Assembly (NCBI GenBank): GCA_019914995.1
Contig: CM034126.1
Coordinates: 13,831,001-13,895,000, forward strand
DNA length: 64,000 bases
Source of the DNA: Acanthochlamys bracteata
Taxonomy: Eukaryota > Streptophyta > Magnoliopsida > Pandanales > Velloziaceae
Direction: 5' to 3'
Shown: positions 35,267-47,000 of the stretch, in pieces
Layout: each line of letters begins with the position of its first letter
Numbering within the stretch: position 1 is the first letter of the stretch
Made by a program: the position numbers and the translations under genes
The notes under the pieces: model-generated
What the model was told of the DNA's origin: nothing
The model's input: the letters and a program-made list of their open reading frames with translations, nothing else
The model's database searches: none

Positions 35267-35521
35267 GGGTGTTTGGCTTTGCTTTTCCCCAACTCAACTT
35301 TTCAATTCTCCATTTCACATTTTTCAATACATATTTTATAAATATATAAAAAATTTATTTAAAAATTTAGAAAGTGTAGAAAAATTCTACGGAGTGAGAT
35401 CTTTTTATTGCATATTTTTATTATTTTTTAGAAGTAAAAAAAATAGAGCTCGTTTTTCAAAAAGGATAAAAATACTCTTTATTTTATAAAAGCTCCATTT
35501 CATAAGCAATCCCAAACGCCC
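35267..35521. repeat. Small MITE with GGG(T/C)GTTTGG ends
   Basis: About 255 bp. The left end is GGGTGTTTGGCTTTGCTTTT, the right end on the other strand GGGCGTTTGGGATTGCTTAT: near-matching terminal inverted repeats of about 20 bases. The interior is AT-rich without coding potential. TATA occurs just outside both ends, but no unambiguous 8-bp or 3-bp target duplication could be set, so the superfamily stays open. Confidence 0.72.
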
Positions 35522-35602
35522 ACTATAAAGCATGGCTGGAGTTGACTTTCATGGAACATTGTTGATAGCTTCCATCATATGTTGTTGATTCTTCCCTTTA
35601 GC

Positions 35603-35895
35603 TTATTTTAAATGTTCAAATTTTCTTTTTTTTTTTATATCAATTTTAGAAATTCCAAATAATCTGTATATTTATTTGAATACAAAATTTAAAATTTATT
35701 TTTACATATGAAATTTTATTATGAATATTTTTATTTACACATTCTAATACATTTTTATATTTTTAAACTAATTTTAAAAAATTATTAAAATACAAAAATT
35801 AAAATTTACTTCTAATTTATTTTTTAAAAATTATACTTTTAATTTTTTATTTTTACTAACTATAGTTTCGACTACTTGAAACACATTCTCAACTG
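35603..35895. repeat. AT-rich MITE-like repeat, family A copy 3 (diverged)
   Basis: Resembles 30384-30684 in the same orientation: the shared order includes TTTAGAA, TACAAAATTT, TTCTAATACA, AAAAATTATT, ATACTTTTAATTTTTTATTT and CACATTCTCAAC against CACGTTCTAAAC. More diverged than copies 1 and 2. The following 300 bp to 36210 is AT-rich without a gene. Confidence 0.55.
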
Positions 35896-36212
35896 CATAT
35901 ATAGAAGTAGCTGACATCGAAATTTTATTTTTACCAATATTTAACAATATTTATTGCATCATTTTATTTCAAAAAAATCTTACAAATTTTAACAAATTTA
36001 TATAATATTTATACAAAACTTTTTTAAACTTAAAAAAATACATATCATATATTCAGTTTTTAGATTAAATATTAATTTAATTTAATTCTTAAATATTCTT
36101 ATTTTTTAAATTTTTGTTATCATAAATATTCTCGTATAATCATTCTAAACATCTTACAAAATATTAAGGTAATATTTTATGTACGCACATTATTATCAAT
36201 CATCAGTCGGTG

Positions 36213-36842
36213 GTGTGTGAACAACTCTATTTTTAGTTGACTTTTTTCACCATTTAAAAAGGAATTACCCATAAAAAATTTTTGTTGGTGGATCAAAGTC
36301 CAAGCCCATTGCGTAATCTATTAAAAAAGGCCTTATCTTTAACGAGCCCACCAAAATTGACAATCATTGTTATAACTGCAACAATTCCCATATATACACG
36401 CACAAGAACAACACCACTCGCAAAATTCCACGCTGCAAAAAATAGTATGGTAGCATTTGAAAGGACTTGTTTTTACTAAACACTAAGTTTCCTGGCTTCT
36501 TATTTGCAAATACAAAATGTGAACTCATTTTGTGTGTGAACAACTCAATTGTTTTTGTTTGACATTTTGAATTTATTCACCATTTAAAAATGAATTTACC
36601 CAAATAAAAAATTTTGTTGGTGGATCAAAGTCCAAGCCCATTGCGTTTAGGCCTTATCTTTAACAAGCCCACCAAAATTGACAACCATCATTATAATTAA
36701 GTAAACTGCAACAATTCCCATACACACACGCAAGAAAAACACCACTCACAAAATTCCTCGCGGCAAAAAAAGTATTTGTAGCATTTGAAAGAACTTATTT
36801 TTACTAAACACTATGATTACAGGATTCTTATTGCAAAAACAA
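36213..36842. repeat. Tandem duplication, about 318-bp unit, in the HMA5 upstream region
   Basis: Copy 1 is about 36213-36513, copy 2 about 36531-36842. Both run GTGTGTGAACAACTC, TTGTTGGTGGATCAAAGTCC, AAGCCCATTGCGT, GGCCTTATCTTTAAC, GCCCACCAAAATTGACAA, CTGCAACAATTCCCATA, AGCATTTGAAAG and TTTTTACTAAACACTA. They differ by small indels and scattered changes, so the event is not recent. Copy 2 ends about 125 bases before the HMA5 start, putting the whole duplication in the likely promoter. Confidence 0.92.
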
Positions 36843-36915
36843 CAAAGTAAACTGGTGTTGGTAGGGTCCATTCGTGTTTCGTCGCGTAGCAGCTTTCCTA
36901 TGACCTTCTTCCATC

Positions 36916-36927
36916 TATATATTTAAA
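36916..36927 (+). promoter_or_regulatory. TATA box of HMA5
   Basis: TATATATTTAAA lies about 50 bases before the ATG and is followed by a C/T-rich stretch (CCTCCCCTCTC), a normal plant core-promoter layout with a short leader. Confidence 0.6.
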
Positions 36928-36967
36928 ACCTCCCCTCTCAAAGTCGAGTTCAAATTAAATTCGTAAA

Positions 36968-39900
36968 ATGGCGAATAGAGTTTTCGCTCTCTCTTGCTTT
37001 CGCTCCGATTCCGGCGATGGAGGCAGCGGAGGATGTCTCTCTGCTAGGCCGCGGTATCCTTCCATGCCAAAATACCCTAGAAAATCATTAACAGCAGCAG
37101 GTGATGAGGAATCAAATGCAGCGGCGGCTGAGGAGACGGAGAAGAAAACGGCGATGTTTGCCGTAACGGGGATGAGTTGTGCAGCGTGTTCCGGATCTGT
37201 TGAGAAAGCTGTGAAGAGGCTTCCTGGAATCCATGATGCCGCTGTAGATGTTCTCGGCGGTAGAGCGCAAGTTATCTTCTACCCTGCATTTGTCTCGGTG
37301 TGTTTTTCTTTATGGAGTTCTATTTGTTTGTTTGTTTATCTGGTCTATGATTGTTGCTTTATTTTGTTCTGTTTTAATTCATTGAGATGTAGCTTTATTT
37401 CACACTGTCGATCTTGAATTTAGGAGACGTCAATTTTACTATTTCGTGCTTTGTAATTTAATGAATTATAAGAGCGCTCTTGGAGGATTTCTAATTCGGA
37501 GAATCTGACCGTCCTAGTCCTGGATTTGTTCGCTGGGGAGATTTTTGGTTTATTCATTTTAGCTTTTTGAGGGGCTCGCGGTGTTTGGTCATGAATTAGA
37601 CCTGGCTTTTACCTTAGAACAGACTGCAGTAGTCTTAACAAAGCTTGCTATCAGCACGTTTAGTCCGTAGAGAGTCTTGTCATATCTGTTGTTTTCTATT
37701 GGCCATTGTTTTTTCTGTTTATTTCCATTAATTCAAATTTATTCACAACTATGATGAACCTTTTATCTCAATTAATGGCAATTGCAAAAAGAAAAAAAAA
37801 GAGTTTGTTCGCAACTTGTACACTCACCAAGGATGACACAAGTTTTAAGATATGTTGTTTGTTGTATCAAAAGTTGCTGTTGGAAGTTATCATAGAAATC
37901 ATATTTAATTCTTAACTACAAATTGTTTAATGCACTATTATGAAGGCTTTAACCTTCAGCTTCACAAAGTTTTAGTGGCGTTAAACAATGATGTGAAATT
38001 AGATCAAAATCTGATAAGAAGCAAGGGGCATCTTTAGTGTATACAGCTGATGCTATGATCATATGATGTAGAATGCTTCATGCTTGAAACTTTTGAAAGG
38101 TCCATAATTGTAGGACTAGGTACATGTCTAATTAAAAGCTATTTAAGCTACTATCATGAGCCAATTGATCGGAAGCTTCATCAGTCTGCTAAGTAGTGAA
38201 TAGGCTTTTAATTAAGGCTTCTTCTGAACTTGTGAAACTATTTTCAGTATGTTTATCAATTGCAAAGTAGATCCAGCAAACTATGCTCAACTTGCAGGAG
38301 GATACAATTAGAGAAACTATTGAAGATGTGGGGTTCGAGACCACATTGATCGAAGAAGATGTTGGCCAGAGATCCACCCTGATCTGCAGATTAAGGATAA
38401 AGGGGATGACTTGCACATCTTGCTCCACTACTGTAGAATCTGCTCTTCAAGGGGTCAGTGGTGTTAAAAGAGCTTCAGTAGCTTTAGCCACTGAGGAAGC
38501 AGAAATTCAGTATGATCCTAAGCTTGCCAACTCTGAACAGCTCATGCAAGCTGTGGATAATACTGGTTTTGAAGCTATACTTTTGTCCACTGGGGAAGAT
38601 AGGAACAGGATACATCTGAAATTAGACGGCTGGGGTTCTGAGCAATCTCTTAGGATTATGAAAAGTTCTTTGGAAGCCCTTCCTGGTGTAGAAGGTATAG
38701 ACTTTGATCCTGTGCTTCATAAAATTTCTGTGTCCTATAAGCCAGACCAAACTGGTCCTAGGAATTTTATTGAAATTATTGAATCAACTGGATCTGGGCG
38801 ATTCAAGGCATCAATATATCCTGAAGGAAGTGGAAGAGGAATTCACAAGAGTGTGGAAATTCAGGGGTATTATCAATCTTTTCTTTGGAGTTTGATTTTC
38901 ACTATCCCTGTATTTCTCACTTCTATGGTGTTCATGTATATACCAAGCATTAAAGATGGACTACATAAGAAAGTCATAAATATGCTGACTATTGGGGAGC
39001 TCCTGAGATGGATTCTGTCAACCCCTGTGCAATTTATAATTGGGTGGAGGTTTTACATTGGATCATACAATGCCTTACGACATGCATCTGCAAATATGGA
39101 TGTGCTAATCACCTTGGGAACTAATGCAGCATACTTCTACTCACTTTACTCAGTACTCCGGGCTGCAACTTCGCTAGATTTTGAGTCAACTGATTTCTTT
39201 GAGACAAGTACAATGCTTATCTCTTTTATTCTACTCGGAAAGTATCTTGAAGTTCTGGCGAAAGGAAAGACTTCTGAAGCCATCGCCAAACTCATGGAGT
39301 TGGCACCTGAAACTGCAACTTTGTTAACACATGACAGTGATGGGAATGTTATAAATGAAAGTGAAATTGACAGCAGGTTGATACAAAGGAATGATGTTAT
39401 TAAGATAATTCCTGGTGCTAAAGTTGCTGCAGATGGTTTTGTTACTTGGGGTCAAAGTCATGTCAATGAGAGCATGATTACTGGCGAAGCCCGGCCTGTT
39501 GCAAAGAGGAAGGGTGACACTGTGATAGGTGGGACTGTTAATGAAAATGGCGTGTTACATGTCCAGGTAACACGTGTGGGATCAGAGAGTGCTCTCTCAC
39601 AGATTGTTCGTCTGGTGGAATCAGCTCAGATGGCCAAAGCTCCTGTACAGAAGTTAGCTGACCGCATCTCCAAATTTTTTGTTCCATTGGTAAATATAGA
39701 TCTCTTCTTTCTTTTTCTTTGGTTATTCAGGATCTTAAATTCAACTTCTGTGTGTATTGGTACTCAACTCCCGGATGCTAGCCTAGTTAATAGCATATAA
39801 CTTAACTATGTATTAGTGTTTTCCTTTTCCTGCATACACCTAGCAAGAACTGGAAGGTTTAAGATGCAACCTCAAAACCTCAGCAAAATTTCTGAAATTA

Positions 39901-42630
39901 TCTTTAAAAGATTCTTACATCACTTTTATTGTATTAGTCATAATTATTTTGCGTAGGTATAATATTTGATATTAGATGTTGCCCATAAACAATAACTAGT
40001 CATCTTTATTTAAGTAAAATTGCAGTAGACAAGAACATATTATTGGTAATGAATAATGTATATAAGTTGTGGGAGTTGCCAGTATTAAGAATTTTAAGAA
40101 GATAGAAATAGCATATGCCTCCAGAAAGCATGGATCAGACATCTAGGTAGTACTTTATTGTTTTTTTCTGCGAACTTATAATGTCATCACCACTGTCTTA
40201 TTGATTCCATTAATCCACCATGAAAATTCCTGCATCTTTTATGGTACATTCTACTTGTAAAATTTCTTTGAGCATTTATTGATACACAATTGAAATAAGA
40301 TCTGGAGAAAGTAACTAGCAAAAAGATTCAGTAATCTCAAATTTGTCTTTCTGCAGGTCATTACTCTCTCGTTTTCAACATGGCTTGCATGGTTTTTGGC
40401 GGGGAAGTTCAATGCCTACCCAAAATCTTGGATACCATCTTCCATGGAAAGCTTCCAGCTAGCACTTCAATTTGGTATATCCGTAATGGTCATTGCATGT
40501 CCATGTGCACTTGGCCTTGCTACTCCTACTGCTGTAATGGTTGGCACGGGAGTTGGAGCTTCTCAAGGTGTATTAATTAAAGGTGGTCAAGCACTAGAAG
40601 GTGCTCATAAGGTCGATCCTAATACCTTTTGAACTTGTTCTCTTAAATAAAATCCTGATTTCTTTCTCTAGAATTCTTATTTCTTGCTAGATGAGTGCTG
40701 TTAGTTCTCTGTATTGGATATGGCCACACGGTGTGCATGCTAAGATGCACAGAAAAGAATCTCTAGTTTAGGATGCTTTTTTGAGGAAAATTGCCACATT
40801 TTTGTGAAGTAGGATTGGCTCTGAATAAATACCAGACTGTTGATTCGATTGCATTGAAGATATTGAATAGAGTGCACGCACATGCAAGGAGACTTGTAGC
40901 TGGGCCAGTAGTGGTACAAAGTTTTTCTTCTTGTTGCTGTTGTACCAGGAGCATAGTCATGATTTCAGTTTTTGTTAGTAGTTCTGACTTCTGAGCAGGT
41001 CTCTTTATGTTTAGGCAAACATATGTCTTCTACCTCTACTATTGCTAGTTCATTGCTGGCCATTAAAAAGACTCTTCAGCAATTACAGACAAAATCATTA
41101 GTTTATTGCTTAAGAAATTTTTATCTACTATGTTTGCAGGTAAATTGCATTGTATTTGATAAGACCGGGACACTTACTACCGGGAAGCCTGTTGTTGTCA
41201 AGACAAGACTTTTGAAAAACTTGGTCTTGCATGACTTTTATGAAGTTGTTGCTGCTGCTGAGGTGAGAAGTTGTTTTAGATCGCAACTCATGAGGACAAA
41301 CAGCACATCTGCTAGCTGTAATAAAGATAAAAAAGGATATTCACCCAAATTTGGTTATATCTTGTTTTAATTTCTACAATATAACTATCACAACATGTCT
41401 GACTTATTTTTCTTCTAGTATTTGATTTATGGCTTACTATGTAAACTATTAACAGGTGAACAGTGAGCATCCGCTGGCCAAAGCAATTGTGGAGCATGCA
41501 AAGAAGTTCAAGGAAGATGGAAATTATCTATGGCCTGAAGCACGTGACTTTATGGCAATTACGGGTCATGGTGTCAAAGCCACTGTCGGTAACAAACACA
41601 TTGTTGTGGGAAATAAGAGCTTAATGTTGGATTTAGGCATTCATTTTCCTCCAGAAGCTTCGGAAATTCTTATGGAAGCTGAACAGATGGCACAGACAGG
41701 GATCATGGTTTCTATAGATCATGAGATTGTTGGGATAATTACAATATCTGACCCATTGAAGCCTGGAGCGCAAGATGTCATCTCCATTCTTAAGTCTATG
41801 AATGTGAAGAGCATTATGGTAACAGGGGATAACTGGGGTACTGCCAATGCAATTGCAAAAGAAGTAGGGATCGATGTTGTTGTTGCTGAAGCTAAACCTG
41901 ATCAGAAAGCAGAGAAAGTAAAGGAATTACAGGTATCTGGGCCTCGTTTCCACTGTTTTTTGCATAGCCTTTTGACCATAATGACGTGCACTTTTATGAA
42001 TTCAGTTGAAGTGAGCTTTTGTCAGCTCTTATGTCCCTGTCTTCATGTGACAATATTTCTGCAATATAATCAGAGTAGCAACAGTCTTCTATACTTTAAT
42101 TCGATTGTATAAGAGAGCCAGTGATGTAGCACAGGATTTCTTTTGAGTACTAAGCCGGCCTTTTGCATGATCTTGTCGGTTATCTTCTTCATAACAACCT
42201 TACTTTCATGCAGATGTCTGGTTTAACTGTGGCGATGGTTGGTGATGGCATCAATGACTCTCCGGCGTTAGTTTCTGCTGATGTTGGGATGGCAATAGGC
42301 GCAGGAACAGATATCGCAATTGAAGCTGCTGACATTGTTCTCATGAAGAGCAACTTGGAGGACGTAATAACTGCCATAGATTTGTCCAGAAAGACATTTG
42401 CGCGAATTCGTCTTAATTACATATGGGCACTCGGATACAATGTTCTCGGAATACCAATTGCAGCTGGGGCTCTTTTCCCTTCTGCTAGATTCCGCCTGCC
42501 TCCTTGGATTGCTGGGGCAGCAATGGCTGCATCATCAGTCAGTGTAGTTTGTTGCTCTCTGTTGCTGAAGTTCTACCGGAGGCCTAAGAAGCTGGAGACC
42601 TTGCAGATGAGAGGGGTCATGGTTGAATGA
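36968..42630 (+). CDS. HMA5: HMA5-type copper-transporting P1B-ATPase (997 aa)
   Basis: Pumps Cu(I) across membranes; plant HMA5 serves root copper detoxification and xylem loading. Six exons, all phase 0: 36968-37297, 38298-39689, 40357-40611, 41140-41262, 41456-41932, 42214-42630; total 997 residues, the family length. Metal-binding domain 1 has GMSCAAC (Cys71, Cys74), domain 2 GMTCTSC (Cys149, Cys152); a third, degenerate one follows without CxxC. Actuator TGE is at 505-507, the copper-specific CPC in the membrane at 622-624, the phosphorylated DKTGTLT begins at Asp666, the nucleotide-domain SEHP at His705-Pro706, and GDGIND at 869-874. All catalytic residues are present. The C-terminal span [17 protein letters not shown] is typical. 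The frames run open past the donors of exons 2, 3 and 5, but these extensions are intron sequence. Confidence 0.97.
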
Positions 42631-43860
42631 GATAAGGTAATCTGGCTGGATGCTATTGTAGATATGTAAACTAATGCGGTGATATAAAGAAACCTTGCGG
42701 ATGGGGAAGAACCGTTTAGCTCTGAATAATGTGAACATAATGTGCGTCGGAAAATGGCACGGAACTGTTTTCTAAGTTTGTAATGTATTAATTTTCTCGA
42801 ACATTTGTAAAATTTGTGAGTTCAACATTTTAAAGCCTTCTTATAGGATTTACTAGTAATCTCAGATCTACTGGTAAGATGAGAGAAGTCTTGCAAATCT
42901 TCGTAAGAAAGAACAGTTCTATGGATCGAACAGTTCGATGAGATGATGCATGTTTCGCCATTTTGCTTCTGTTTGTTGTACGGTTAAGGTGAAACGAATA
43001 TATATGTTGTAACAAGTACATGATGGATGATTGAAAAAGGAAACAAAACTAAAAGATGTGTACGTAGTGTGTTATTGATTTTATTAAATTTAAAGACCGC
43101 CGCATTATGGAGAGCGTCTTGAGATTAATTTTGAATTAGAATTTTTTTATAAAATATTTTTATTTTTTTTAAAATAAGCTACATCTTTTTATTAAATATT
43201 TTTTAAATAAGTAATAAAAATTTTAGTAAATAAAATGTTTAATATTCTTCAAATTTTAAATAAATTCTTTAAATATTTGTAAAAAATGTATAAAAAATAA
43301 AAATTGAAATAAATATTTAGGAGAAAGTAATATCAAAAGCACACTATAGTGAAGAACACTGTATCCAATAAATAGCATATTTAAATTTATTTTTTAAAAA
43401 AATAAATTTAATAATAAAACTAAAAATTAAAATATTTAATAAAGTTTTATATTTATTTTATATTAAATGTGAATTTTAAATAAATTTTTAATAAATAAAA
43501 TTATTTTGTAAACAAGTCCTAAATTTGTAAACATTTAATAAATAAATTTAAAGAATTTCAAAAAATAAGTTTGGTGGTACAATAAACAAGTTTTAATTTG
43601 TAATAAATTTTGACTTTAGTTTCTAATTGTGACGCTCAATGATGTGAATTTCATATTTAACTGCCGATTGTAAGTTTTTTTTTAATTTCCAAAATTTCAT
43701 TTCATATTTTAAAAAAATTTTAAATAATTTTTATGAATTTATTTTAAATTTTGAAATAAAAAATTATAACATATATAATTTACATATATAATTTCTTATA
43801 TGTTTTATAAAAAAATGTTAATATTAACAAATGATAAAATGAAAAAAAAAAAAGCAAAAA
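42631..43860. other. 3' flank of HMA5 and AT-rich spacer
   Basis: 42631-42830 is probably 3' untranslated sequence. 43130-43860 is very AT-rich, with many AAATTTAAATA blocks, and resembles degraded MITE material, but no ends could be set. Confidence 0.5.
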
Positions 43861-43876
43861 GAAACGCAGCCATTAG

Positions 43877-43977
43877 TTGACTTTTTGCAAATCCTGTCAG
43901 TGCTGAAAACGTGAAGCATCCGTCTCTTGACTTTTTCTTCTGCTTTATCACCTTCTCTGTAGTTGTCCCTATAAAAA
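43877..43977 (+). promoter_or_regulatory. GST promoter: two W-box cores and a TATA box
   Basis: TTGACT, the core bound by WRKY factors, occurs at 43877-43882 and 43927-43932. TATAAAAA is at 43970-43977, about 70 bases before the ATG. W-boxes fit the stress and pathogen response known for many GST genes; binding is inferred only. Confidence 0.55.
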
Positions 43978-44018
43978 CTTCAAAACCCTACCAATTTGAG
44001 CTCCGTTTTCTTCGCTCT

Positions 44019-44043
44019 GAGAGAGAGAGAGAGAGAGAGAGAG
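44019..44043 (+). repeat. (GA)12 microsatellite running into the GST start codon
   Basis: An uninterrupted GA run ends in G at 44043, and the A of the ATG is the next base of the pattern. It therefore sits in the leader, directly against the start codon. Confidence 0.95.
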
Positions 44044-47000
44044 ATGGTGCTGAAGGTGTACGTTGACAGGTTATCACAGCCGTCGAGGGCCGTGATCATC
44101 TTCTGCAAGTACTTAACGACTCGTCTTCGATAATTTTGATCCGAAGCTGTTCTTCTGTTAATAATATTCAGCTCTTTTGTTCCCAGTTTCTCTGATTGTG
44201 CTTGAATTTGATATCTCCGTTTCATTTAATCGATTGATATTTTTGTTTTCTTGGAATTGAAGTCTGGTTTTATCTGTGGAATTTTTTGGTTGATTTTGCA
44301 GGGTTAATGGGATTGAATTTGAAGAGGTGACTGTGGATCTTACTAAACGTCAACACCGCACTCCTGAGTTTCAAGGTGAGATTTTCATAATCTAACTTCA
44401 ATGAGAGTGGTTATCAATTCAATTGTGAGGGTTGCTTAAAGATGTTGAGTTTCGGTTGAACAATTCTGCCAACTGGCGTAGATGAGCACATATTTTGTTT
44501 ATATCGTGACTCACTGAGTTGTTACCATTAGATGTTTTTGACGGAGAACAATGCCACCTGAATTGGGAGTATTTAAGTACTCACTTTTGACTGTATCTTT
44601 AGTAACAAGCAGTAGGAATGGTGCATCTAATGATACTTGTAAAATCTAAACTACTCTCAAACTAGTTTTATATATAACACTTGATTTGTCTTCTTCTGCA
44701 TTTCATACCCTAACTGGCATTTACTCTTTTTTCACTGTTTACAGAAATAAATCCGATGAAGAAAGTTCCGGCAATCGTTGATGGACGATTTAAGTTGTTT
44801 GAGGGGTATTCTTATTTTGTGCATTTAGAAGTTTGCTATCATGAGAAACTATCATCAATGTACTGGCTTGGGGCTTTCTGAACATTCCCAAAAGCTATAA
44901 TTGTTAATCAAAAAGAAATTCTGAAATATATATTTTTTTTCCTGATGGCAGTATGATTATCTAGAATCACAAAGAAGTTCAAGAACATGTAGGAGCTTTT
45001 CTAGCAGTTTCTTGTAGTAGTATTCAAGAAAGATAGAAGTTTTCAACCTAAACATGCATTAATCAGGCAGGTTTTTAGATTTTAGTATGTAATGGTTGCT
45101 GCGTCTTACGTGCCAGACAAATGGTGTTGTCGGTGTTAACTTCCAGTTTCTCAAAGTGGGTTTCTTGTTGAAGATTGGGAACATGGTCATACATGTAGAA
45201 TGTAACAGAGTTTCTCCTTTTTATGTTCTATATGTAATATTATTCAGTTCTTCTATGATTTATAGAAAGATCTCTTAGATAATAGCATCAAATTCCTAAT
45301 TCTCTCGTAGTCTGGTCTTTGTGCTTATTTTGCATGGACTTTGTAACCAGTGAAGCCTTTTGATTGTTGCTTTACTAGTCTAGTAGATTCTTTCTTTTTC
45401 ACTGTCTAAACATTGAAATTATATGTACAGTCATGCCATTCTGGGGTATATTGCTTGTGCATTTCCAGGAGTTCAAGACCACTGGTAAGAAAACGTGCAA
45501 TATGTTAGAGCATAATTGATCAGTCTTGTTCCCTTCAGGAATTTGACTTTGTATGTAATGTACAACGTTGTTACTTAGTGTACTGTGTAGTTTTAGGTTT
45601 TAGTTATCGTAAAGATTGTATATGCTTTTATTTCTATAAAACAAAATTACTGAATCATGGCTGTAGGGATAGGGACAAGAAGACATATACTGAAAGTTAG
45701 CGGTCTTTATATTAGGACATGATGGGGCACTATATAAGAAGAGGAAACACATGGAGAGACACATATATCTTGGATTACATGCATATGACGAATATTAACC
45801 TGTGTATGTAGTTTTTTGTTTGTTGAGTTCTCCAAGTTTATGTCTGTGTAAATTATAAAGACAACTATATCCCATACTTGATTATAAAGTGTCCCCAGAT
45901 ATGCAAAATAGGACAAGGTGATGTACGTGAACATGTCACATTGTTAGAAGCACTTGTTTTTTGAAATGTGTGCACAAACACGCGTGTGTATCCTCACATT
46001 TATTTGTATATATTGGACTTACACACATAATTACTCATCACAAGGTATCCTGCTGATCTTTATGCTAGAGGTAAAATAAATGCTATTCTGGATTGGCATC
46101 ATACGAATTTGCGGCTTGGTGCAGGTATGTAGTAATCTCTTCAGGCATCCACCACCTTTTATTTCACCGGTCATCTAACTGAATGTATTATTAAATAATG
46201 TGCAAATGCTTGTCCATTGATTAAGCATTTTACTCTAAAACATGGATGTATTCAGTCATGCGTGCGGCAACTTTTGGCAAAGGTGTGCGCGTGTATTTCG
46301 ATAATGAAGGCAGTACCACTTTAAAAAATTTGCAATCGTGGGTAGCCTCAGGAATGCTATAAATCTGACAAGGGTTAATATTTTATCCTAAAAGGATGTT
46401 ATGTGTCAATAACTTTTGAGTTTACTAATAATAATAATCTTGATTTACATATAAATGAGCCTACATCATTTGACTTCAGAACAAGGATAAGTGGATAAAT
46501 CGAAAATTTAAAATACCTCAGAAAGCATGTAGAATATTGTTGTTGTTGTGCTTCTTTTTAAGTACTTTTATTTTTAAATGTTAATGGTGCATTTCGAATA
46601 CTTTCAATTTCACTAAAACTACAATGTCTGCTTGTCCAGCTGGTTATGTTCTAAACAGTGTACTAGGGCCTTCAGTTGGTGTACCTTTGGACCCACGAGC
46701 AGCACAGGATGCTGAAAAGCTCCTGTCTATTTCTCTCTCTAGAATTGAGTCTATTTGGCTTAAAGGAGATTCAAAGTTCTTACTTGGGAGCTCAAAGCCA
46801 TCTATTGCAGACCTGAGCCTTGTCTGCGAGATCATGCAGTTGGAGGTCAGTTATCTAACATAAGATGTATTGGTGCTAATTTACTAACTGATGCTCCCAC
46901 ATAAGATGATTTTCTCTTGTTACCGGTAGTCATGGTGAGTGTTTCTCAAATACTTTGGTGTTAAGATGATTAAGTTTGAATCACCTGGTTGCCAGCTTGT

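Noticed and set aside
37298-37417. Open frame running past HMA5 exon 1 (hydrophobic C-terminus)
   Set aside because: Follows the donor TCG|GTGTGT; exon 2 restores the family sequence, so this is intron read-through.
41933-42112. Read-through end of HMA5 exon 5
   Set aside because: Follows CAG|GTATCTGG; the GDGIND exon at 42214 joins in phase.
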